Positions 1 through 5,291 of a stretch of 7,223 bases of DNA are shown one piece after another. How positions within the stretch are numbered: position 1 is the first letter of the stretch; each line of letters opens with the position of its first letter. Below the pieces are notes generated by a model. It saw only the letters and a program-made list of their open reading frames with translations. It searched no databases and was not told where the DNA came from. Where the stretch lies: contig DLKK01000066.1 in NCBI GenBank assembly GCA_002478955.1, positions 1-7,223 of the forward strand. Reading direction: 5' to 3'. This stretch comes from Treponema sp. UBA7590 (GTDB lineage: Bacteria > Spirochaetota > Spirochaetia > Treponematales > Treponemataceae). Position numbers and translations under genes: made by a program.

Positions 1-53
1 TCTTCCCGCTTATTCAATTTACGGATTCAGCAACAAAACTCGAAATTTATGCT

Positions 54-69
54 ATGAAAAATTTTTCAT
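54..69. repeat. 16-bp perfect palindrome upstream of first gene
   Basis: ATGAAAAATTTTTCAT reads the same on both strands with no central spacer. It is followed by a T-rich tract (70-89). It could be an operator for the downstream promoter or a weak AT-only terminator of a gene lying off the left edge. With no loop and no GC pairs it is a poor intrinsic terminator. Bases 1-53 before it contain no start codon or gene end that I can support; short open stretches exist in all three plus frames but none is recognisable. Confidence 0.45.
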
Positions 70-85
70 TCTTTTTTCGATTTTT

Positions 86-114
86 CTTTAAAAACTGGAA
101 TTCTGGTGTATAAT
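86..114 (+). promoter_or_regulatory. Probable sigma-70 promoter, leaderless type
   Basis: A perfect -10 hexamer TATAAT lies at 109-114, nine bases before the ATG at 124. No clear -35 box is seen: the hexamer 17 bp upstream (86-91, CTTTAA) matches the consensus poorly. A transcript starting 7-10 bases after the -10 box would begin within 0-3 bases of the ATG, and no Shine-Dalgarno sequence precedes that ATG. The mRNA is therefore likely to be leaderless or nearly so. This rests on the hexamer and its position only. Confidence 0.5.
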
Positions 115-123
115 GTTAAAGTT

Positions 124-1209
124 ATGTCCGACGCACGTGAAAATAGCAAATTTACAGAAGTTTCTCTCTCTGATTTTTATGATGCCGAGCCGGAAGTTGC
201 GGAAGTTCAGGATGAAGGGATTGTAATTCTTACTCCAAAGGAAAAAATTCTTTACAATCAGTTTATTCCTCTTTTAAAGGAAAAAGCACCGGAGCGTCTT
301 GAAGTCATAGAAAGCCGTATGAAGGATCTTACGCGGCTTGCGGAATCTGTTGCGCGTTTTCCGTCTTTGCTTGAACGTCATGATTTGCCGGGTGGAATCC
401 GTACGCCTCAGCTTTTGATTGATTCTCTTGTAAAGCACCAGGCCAAGGGCGACACGACTCTTCAGCTTCCTTCAAAGGCGATTCTGGGAAAAGGCTATAT
501 GGTCGCAAAAATCCATACTTTTTCTTCCATGGCAAAAATCAGCGAGCAGATTGGTGCGCCAAAATCCATAACTCAGGCTCTTCAGCTTGAGACTGTAACA
601 ATGATGTTCACGCTTCTTGCGGAAGACGTTTACATTGACCTTATAAATGACGGTTCGCTTCCGCTTGAATTTAGAAGAAGCTGGGGTCTTTCGCTTTTGC
701 TTTTGTGGGAGCACCGGAACGACCAGACAATCGAGTCCGTTGCGCCTGTCTTGCAGCAGGTATGGAGCGCACGCCGCCGTCTTGCTCCGGCTTTTGGCAC
801 AATGATGGGAACCAGCGAGCTTATAATGATGAGCATGCAGATGGACGAGCAGTGGATTTCGTTCATAAAAAGCAAACTGCAGATTCCGGAAGTAACGCAG
901 GCAATGGAGGAATTCCTTTTCGGGATTTCTACGGAACAGGTTGCGACTTTGAAGAGTATTTTGCGCGACCGTGGAATTTCTTCTATTAATCGTGATGATG
1001 TTTCTTCTTTTTTGGGTGAGCATGTAAAGGCTGATGCTGGACTTGACTACCGCGATTTTTATTCTTTGTACACAGTCCGCCGCGATGATGCCCGCGCCCG
1101 CGACCGAATGAAACTTCCTGGCCCGAAAAAAACGCTGGAAGACTACTTTATCATGTACATCACAGAAATGAACCAGGAAAAACAGCAGAAAGACAGTTTT
1201 GCTGTCTGA
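124..1209 (+). CDS. Hypothetical 361-aa helical cytoplasmic protein
   Basis: I do not recognise this family. The protein has no signal peptide and no clear membrane segment. After an acidic N-terminus (about residues 1-40) it looks mostly alpha-helical, with many charged heptad-like stretches. A hydrophobic helix around residues 187-197 (WGLSLLLLWEH) is followed by an Arg-rich turn and a methionine-rich stretch (Met 227, 228, 235, 236, 238, 240). The C-terminus is basic and ends QQKDSFAV. I chose ATG 124 over the in-frame GTG at 106, because a perfect TATAAT box covers codons 2-3 of the longer form and because neither start has a good Shine-Dalgarno site; a weak GGAA lies before the GTG. GC content (roughly 45-50%) and regular codon use support a real, long-resident gene. 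The following gene is more than 190 bases away, so no operon is implied. Its function is unknown; it may be a genus-restricted conserved protein. Confidence 0.85.
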   Translation: MSDARENSKFTEVSLSDFYDAEPEVAEVQDEGIVILTPKEKILYNQFIPLLKEKAPERLEVIESRMKDLTRLAESVARFPSLLERHDLPGGIRTPQLLIDSLVKHQAKGDTTLQLPSKAILGKGYMVAKIHTFSSMAKISEQIGAPKSITQALQLETVTMMFTLLAEDVYIDLINDGSLPLEFRRSWGLSLLLLWEHRNDQTIESVAPVLQQVWSARRRLAPAFGTMMGTSELIMMSMQMDEQWISFIKSKLQIPEVTQAMEEFLFGISTEQVATLKSILRDRGISSINRDDVSSFLGEHVKADAGLDYRDFYSLYTVRRDDARARDRMKLPGPKKTLEDYFIMYITEMNQEKQQKDSFAV

Positions 1210-1221
1210 TTTATCTTTTTT
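1191..1221 (+). terminator. Possible intrinsic terminator overlapping the stop codon
   Basis: AGACAG (1191-1196) and CTGTCT (1202-1207) form a perfect 6-bp stem with loop TTTTG, followed by the T-rich tract TTTATCTTTTTT (1210-1221). The stem lies inside the last codons of the hypothetical gene and its right arm ends on the first base of the TGA stop. The stem is short and the T run is interrupted, so its strength is uncertain. Confidence 0.45.
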
Positions 1222-1325
1222 ACCTGAAATATAACAATTTTTTTATTTGCGTTATTAAGAATTCAGCCTTAACATTAAAGCATGTCAAAAAGTGGAATAA
1301 AATTTTAACTTCTATTCTATTTAAT

Positions 1326-1354
1326 TAATCAATTCGGTAAGAGATTCTTAAAAT
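1326..1354 (+). promoter_or_regulatory. Weak promoter candidate for the amylase transcript
   Basis: TAAAAT at 1349-1354 matches the -10 consensus at five of six positions. The hexamer 17 bp upstream (TAATCA, 1326-1331) matches the -35 consensus at three of six. Initiation near 1361 would give an untranslated leader of about 40 bases before the leader-peptide ATG at 1401. The area is very AT-rich, so chance matches are likely. Nothing else firm is visible in 1222-1325 apart from a small TTAAG/CTTAA inverted repeat (1255-1272). Confidence 0.25.
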
Positions 1355-1367
1355 TAAAAATGTGTTT

Positions 1368-1395
1368 GCGGAATTCGGCCGCGTTTAGGAGCGCG
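1368..1395 (+). promoter_or_regulatory. Two mutually exclusive GC-rich leader hairpins
   Basis: GCGG (1368-1371) can pair with CCGC (1379-1382). Alternatively CGCG (1380-1383) can pair with CGCG (1392-1395), with the loop TTTAGGAG carrying the Shine-Dalgarno sequence of the leader peptide. The two share bases 1380-1382 and cannot form together. Each stem has only four pairs, so a regulatory switch is a suggestion, not a demonstrated element. The patch stands out as GC-rich in an AT-rich intergenic region. Confidence 0.25.
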
Positions 1396-1400
1396 TTCTG

Positions 1401-1451
1401 ATGGTGTGGGAAAAGCTATCATGCTGGGTTTTGCAGTGGAGGACACTATGA
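1401..1451 (+). CDS. Putative Trp-rich leader peptide, overlaps amylase start
   Basis: This is a 16-codon reading frame encoding MVWEKLSCWVLQWRTL. Its ATG lies nine bases after AGGAG (1387-1391), a good Shine-Dalgarno sequence. Its TGA stop (1449-1451) overlaps the amylase start in an ATGA arrangement, which is typical of translationally coupled genes. Three of 16 residues are Trp (positions 3, 9 and 13). The peptide has no signal sequence or known family. The natural reading is a cis-acting leader whose translation opens or reinitiates at the amylase start. A frame this short could be chance; the combination of a Shine-Dalgarno site and an exact start-stop overlap is the evidence. Confidence 0.45.
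   Translation: MVWEKLSCWVLQWRTL
1435..1447 (+). promoter_or_regulatory. Strong RBS of the amylase gene, in a small hairpin
   Basis: GGAGGA (1438-1443) lies four bases before ATG 1448 and decides the start: it places the lipoprotein signal peptide at the very N-terminus. The site sits in a tiny stem-loop, AGTG (1435-1438) pairing with CACT (1444-1447) around loop GAGGA. Ribosomes reading the upstream leader peptide would unwind this stem. Confidence 0.8.
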
Positions 1452-4400
1452 AAAAACTGGGGCTAAAGAAGTTCCTTTTGGCTTTGGTTGCGTCTGCATT
1501 ATTGCTTTCGGGTTGTTCAAATTCTTTGGACGAACGTTCGGATTCGGCGGAAGATTCTGCTGTCGGTTCTATCTCTGTAAACAGCGGAGATTCCCGTGCG
1601 ATTTTTGCGGATGATATTTCTTATGCGGTTGCAACTGTCACAGGAACAGGAATTAATGCTGGCTCTGCGCCAAACGGAAAAAGCGATATTTCCGGCGGAA
1701 AAGGAACTCTTTCTGTTTCTGGAATTCCTGCCGGAAAGAACCGCATTGTGACAGTCCAGGCTTTTAATAAAGATGGAAAAATAAATGGCGTTACAATGCG
1801 TGCAATCTGCGATATTAAGGTCGGAGAAAATACTTCTGTTTCAGTGAACTGGAGTTCAACCGCGCTTGGAAACGTTTTTGCCTACCTTTTAGAAAGCAGA
1901 AAAGACTTGTCTGCTGTTTCTTCTGCTGATATTGCAAAAATCAAGGCGGCGATTCCAACTGATGTTTCAGCACCTTTTGTGAATGTGGCGAAAATCGCTT
2001 CGGATTATGTTTCTGGCGGGGCTACCGGCTTAAGGTCTTCCTCTGAATACAAACTTTCTGAGTCAACTGTAACTTTGACCACAAAAGATATTTCTGGCTA
2101 TAAAGTTTACGTTGGCGACCCATCTTCTGAAGAGCAGGAAATTTCTGCGGACACTTCCAGCGGAACTTTGATTGTTCCTCCTGGAACTTGGCCGATTTAC
2201 GTTGTGGACTCAACAGGTGCGGTAAAAGGGTTTGGTTATGGCACATTCACTAGCGGCGGCAAACATACAGTCACCATTACAAACGATGGCTCTGTAAAGA
2301 TTGCATTTGACAGGGTTGTTATTGACGACAGGATTATTGTGCATGCGAAAGTTCCTTATATTTATATCTGGGATTCTGGAACATCAGTTGATAAAAAAGA
2401 ATTTACATCGATGAAAGATGAAGATTCTGATGGCTGGTATGACTATACGATTGGTGCTACTTCTGCAAATATGATTTTCCTTTCTGCTGCTAATTGGGAT
2501 TCAAAAGCATCTGGAGATCTTTCCCGCGAGGCCGGTGAATGGTGGTTCAAGGATGGAAATTGGTATGAAGGAAATCCGGAAGATTCTGTTGCGCCGATTA
2601 TAATTTCATTCAAATCAGATGCTTCTGGAACTGCGAGCGGAACAGTTACTCTTTCTGCGGAAGTAACAGATAATTCTGCTCTTAAAAAAGTTGTGTTCTA
2701 CATAGGCGAAAAAGAAATCGGCACATCAGAAGTAAGCGGAGCATCTGCAACTGCAACTTGTGAATGGAACACTGCGTACGTAAAAAATGCTACTTATACT
2801 GTCCGGGCAATTGCTTATGATACAGCAAACAATGCTTCTGAAGAAAAAACACTTTCAATCACAACAAAAAATGAAAATCTTCCTCCGGTTGCTGTAATTT
2901 CTGGAAGTTCGTATGCAAAACTTGATTCAACAAAAGAATTTGATGCGGAAAAATCTTATGACCAGAACGGCGGAACTATAAAATCATATTCATGGAGCGT
3001 TTCTGGAGGAGCGACAATTTCAAGCGGAAGCGGAACAAGCAAAATCACTGTAAAAATGCCTTCTTCTGCAGGTGAAGTTACAATAAGTCTTTCTGTAACT
3101 GATGATGAAGGGGCTTCTTCCGAAACTGTTGAAAAAAACGTAAAAGTTCGCGAGCAAACCCAGACAAGCGGCGACTTCCGCGACGAGACAATCTACTTTT
3201 TGATGACAACTAGGTTCTATGATGGGGATACGGGAAATAATGCCTATTGTTGGGATGATGAAAGTTGTTTTAATTCTATAACTCTTAAAGATCCTGGTTG
3301 GAGAGGTGATTTTAAAGGTCTTATAGAAAAACTCGATTATATAAAGGCTCTTGGTTTTTCTGCAATTTGGATTACTCCTGTTGTTGAAAATTCTTCGGGA
3401 CTTGATTATCACGGATATCATGCTTCAAACTTTGAAAAAGTTGATCCACGTTATGCTAGTATTGGAGAAGATCCGATGGAAGCATATCAAGAATTGATAG
3501 ACGCTTGTCACGAAAAAGGAATTAAAGTTATTCAGGATATTGTATTGAACCATACTTCTAATTTTGGTGAGCATGGTTTCTTTAGAGTATTTGATACTTC
3601 TAATAAAACTCCAAAAAGTGATGGTGTTACTGCATTTATAACAGAATTTTCAACAGATAAAAACGATGCTGTTTTTTCTGACCCATTATATGGACTTAGT
3701 TGTATTAATAATTTCATGTCTAAAAATGGTTATTCTGATTATTTTAATTTGTCTGGTTCAATACAATATGAAACAATCCGAATGGGAGCGATGAAAGAAG
3801 ATGATTACGATACAGAACGTGCTTATCATCATGAAAAGTCAATTCAGTGGGAAGGATATACTGTTCAAACAGGTCAGATGGCAGGAGACTGTGTTGACAT
3901 TAATACAGAAAATCATAAAGTTGCAGAATATATCAGAAATGCGTATATAAAATATATAGAAATGGGGGTTGATGCTTTCCGAATTGATACAGTAAAGCAT
4001 ATTAGCCGTCTTACTTTTAACAAAGAATTCCTACCGTATTTCAAAGCAGCAGGTCAAGAAATGGGTAAAGATTTCTTTATGTTTGGAGAAGGATGTGTCC
4101 TTCGTAATGAAGTATGGAATGATAATAAGCCTCCAATTTCTGTTCCATTCTATACATGGAAAGGCAATGATGATTCTTATTCATGGAGTGAAAGCGATCC
4201 GAAAACGAATGAAGATACCGTTTATAAACATTACAATGATAATTTGGATGTTTCTTCTCAGCCTACAAGTGAAAATGCATTTTTAAAAGGAAATATTTAT
4301 CATACTCCAGATAGAAGTAAATCTAGCGGGCTTGATATGATAGATTTTTATATGCATCACAAATTTGGTTCTGCCGAAAGTGCTTATGCTGTTGCTTCTG

Positions 4401-5098
4401 AAGAGGACAAATATTTTAATGATGCTACTTATAATGTTACTTATGTAGACAGCCATGACTATGGTCCAAATGAAGGTGGTTATCTTTATAAGCGATTTAG
4501 TGGTGGAACGCAGGAGTGGGCAAGTAATTTAAATCTTATATTTACGTTTAGAGGAATTCCATGTGTATATTACGGAACAGAAATAGAATTTCAGAAGGGA
4601 ATGCAGATTGAACCGTATACAAATGGAAATAAAGTTCCTTATGCACAATCTGGGCGTGCTTATTATGGAGACCATTTGGAAGGAACTGTAACTGCTACGG
4701 ATTTTGGAGAATATACTGCGAGTGGTACTGTAAAAGATACTTTAAGCCATGATTTGGCACAACACATTATTCGTCTGAACCAAATCCGCCGTGCAATTCC
4801 TGCATTGCGGAAAGGTCAGTATTCAACAGATGGTTGTAATGGAAGCATTGCGTTTAAGCGCCGCTACACAGACAATGATGTTGATAGTTTTGCAGCTGTC
4901 GCAATTAACGGTGGCGCAACATTTACAGGGCTTCCAAGCGGAACATATATTGAAGTCATAACTGGTAAAACTGTAAATTCCAATGGAACAATCACAACTG
5001 ATTCAATTGGAGAAGGTAACATGCGTGTTTACGTTCTTAAAACAGATTCTTGCGAAGTTGATGGCAAAATCGGAAAAGACGGTGTTTATTTGAAGTAA
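1448..5098 (+). CDS. Multidomain lipoprotein alpha-amylase (GH13 family)
   Basis: This is a secreted, lipid-anchored enzyme expected to hydrolyse alpha-1,4-glucan (starch-type) bonds at the cell surface; exact specificity cannot be read. The protein has 1216 aa from ATG 1448, chosen over the in-frame GTG 1406 because of the GGAGGA site and because it gives a clean signal peptide: MKK start, hydrophobic core, lipobox LSGC with Cys23. Residues 24 to about 295 are beta-rich with a helical part near 139-190 and are unassigned. About 296-381 resembles a CBM26-type starch-binding module (YIYIWD with Trp308, then GWYDY and a Trp-rich end). About 383-477 is Ig-like and 479-575 is PKD-like (PPVAVISG opening). 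The GH13 barrel runs from about 579 to 1130. Region I is DIVLNH (697-702), region II FRIDTVKH with nucleophile Asp847, region III FGEG with acid/base Glu881, region IV VDSHD with Asp1004. A beta domain closes the protein. Composition drops in the barrel, suggesting a mosaic origin. It is probably monocistronic apart from the leader peptide. Confidence 0.93.
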   Translation: MKKLGLKKFLLALVASALLLSGCSNSLDERSDSAEDSAVGSISVNSGDSRAIFADDISYAVATVTGTGINAGSAPNGKSDISGGKGTLSVSGIPAGKNRIVTVQAFNKDGKINGVTMRAICDIKVGENTSVSVNWSSTALGNVFAYLLESRKDLSAVSSADIAKIKAAIPTDVSAPFVNVAKIASDYVSGGATGLRSSSEYKLSESTVTLTTKDISGYKVYVGDPSSEEQEISADTSSGTLIVPPGTWPIYVVDSTGAVKGFGYGTFTSGGKHTVTITNDGSVKIAFDRVVIDDRIIVHAKVPYIYIWDSGTSVDKKEFTSMKDEDSDGWYDYTIGATSANMIFLSAANWDSKASGDLSREAGEWWFKDGNWYEGNPEDSVAPIIISFKSDASGTASGTVTLSAEVTDNSALKKVVFYIGEKEIGTSEVSGASATATCEWNTAYVKNATYTVRAIAYDTANNASEEKTLSITTKNENLPPVAVISGSSYAKLDSTKEFDAEKSYDQNGGTIKSYSWSVSGGATISSGSGTSKITVKMPSSAGEVTISLSVTDDEGASSETVEKNVKVREQTQTSGDFRDETIYFLMTTRFYDGDTGNNAYCWDDESCFNSITLKDPGWRGDFKGLIEKLDYIKALGFSAIWITPVVENSSGLDYHGYHASNFEKVDPRYASIGEDPMEAYQELIDACHEKGIKVIQDIVLNHTSNFGEHGFFRVFDTSNKTPKSDGVTAFITEFSTDKNDAVFSDPLYGLSCINNFMSKNGYSDYFNLSGSIQYETIRMGAMKEDDYDTERAYHHEKSIQWEGYTVQTGQMAGDCVDINTENHKVAEYIRNAYIKYIEMGVDAFRIDTVKHISRLTFNKEFLPYFKAAGQEMGKDFFMFGEGCVLRNEVWNDNKPPISVPFYTWKGNDDSYSWSESDPKTNEDTVYKHYNDNLDVSSQPTSENAFLKGNIYHTPDRSKSSGLDMIDFYMHHKFGSAESAYAVASEEDKYFNDATYNVTYVDSHDYGPNEGGYLYKRFSGGTQEWASNLNLIFTFRGIPCVYYGTEIEFQKGMQIEPYTNGNKVPYAQSGRAYYGDHLEGTVTATDFGEYTASGTVKDTLSHDLAQHIIRLNQIRRAIPALRKGQYSTDGCNGSIAFKRRYTDNDVDSFAAVAINGGATFTGLPSGTYIEVITGKTVNSNGTITTDSIGEGNMRVYVLKTDSCEVDGKIGKDGVYLK

Positions 5099-5128
5099 TT
5101 GAATAAATAGGTTGATTACTAAATTTCC

Positions 5129-5176
5129 ATCCTGGAATTTTCTTCCCCAAAAGTTGAAACTTCCGGGATTTTTTTT
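5129..5176 (+). terminator. Intrinsic terminator after the amylase gene
   Basis: ATCCTGGAA (5129-5137) pairs with TTCCGGGAT (5161-5169) as a 9-bp stem with one U-G wobble. Four further inner pairs (TTTC 5139-5142 with GAAA 5156-5159) follow one mismatch. The stem runs directly into eight T residues (5169-5176). It lies 30 bases after the stop codon, so the amylase transcript probably ends here. The opposite strand lacks a T run, so it is not bidirectional. Confidence 0.85.
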
Positions 5177-5187
5177 GTCCTATTGAG

Positions 5188-5290
5188 AAAAAAAGGAAAA
5201 ATGTGTAAAATCGCTTAAAAAATGCCGGAAAAATGTGAAAAATAAGCTGAAAATTGCTGGAAAAATGTGATGAGTGGGTTATAATGTTTT
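5188..5290 (+). repeat. 32-bp periodic repeat with helically phased A-tracts
   Basis: GGAAAAATGTG occurs three times, at 5195, 5227 and 5259, exactly 32 bp apart. Units 1 and 2 agree over about two thirds of their length; unit 3 diverges after the 11-bp core, where the promoter and start codon begin. A-tracts begin at 5188, 5197, 5207, 5217, 5229, 5238, 5250 and 5261, on average about 10.4 bp apart, close to one helical turn. Such phasing is known to bend DNA. Lying directly upstream of a TATAAT box, the stretch may act as a curved or UP-element-like activator, or as a protein-binding array. The role is inferred. Confidence 0.65.
5257..5285 (+). promoter_or_regulatory. Probable leaderless promoter of the ATPase gene
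   Basis: A perfect TATAAT (5280-5285) ends six bases before ATG 5292, so a normal start point seven bases downstream would coincide with the A of the ATG. The hexamer 17 bp upstream (CTGGAA, 5257-5262) is a weak -35. No Shine-Dalgarno sequence lies in front of the ATG. The arrangement is like that of the gene at 124. Confidence 0.55.
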
Positions 5291-5291
5291 T

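Noticed and set aside
1..113. Open plus-strand frames at the left edge (ending at 57, 91 and 113)
   Set aside because: None shows a recognisable C-terminus and the sequence becomes T-rich non-coding-like DNA, so an upstream gene end cannot be supported.
472..1023. Minus-strand open frame of 183 codons opposite the hypothetical gene
   Set aside because: It lies entirely within a better-supported plus-strand gene, is Arg/His/Cys-rich in the manner of antisense frames, and shows no domain.
1282..1308. Eight-codon frame starting ATGTCAAAA in the intergenic region
   Set aside because: It has no Shine-Dalgarno sequence or adjacent TATAAT box and is too short to distinguish from chance.
1370..1383. 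GAATTCGGCCGC resembles an EcoRI/NotI-type cloning linker
   Set aside because: The full NotI site is absent (only CGGCCG), the flanks read naturally into the leader hairpins and the leader peptide, and a similar GAATTCAGCC occurs at 1259-1268, so chance or natural sequence is more likely.
1406..1447. Upstream GTG start extending the amylase by 14 residues
   Set aside because: It would bury the lipoprotein signal peptide behind 14 extra residues and ignores the strong GGAGGA site before ATG 1448.
3020..3421. Minus-strand open frame of 133 codons inside the amylase gene
   Set aside because: It overlaps the PKD and start of the GH13 coding region, whose motifs are clear on the plus strand; the antisense product has biased, domain-free composition.
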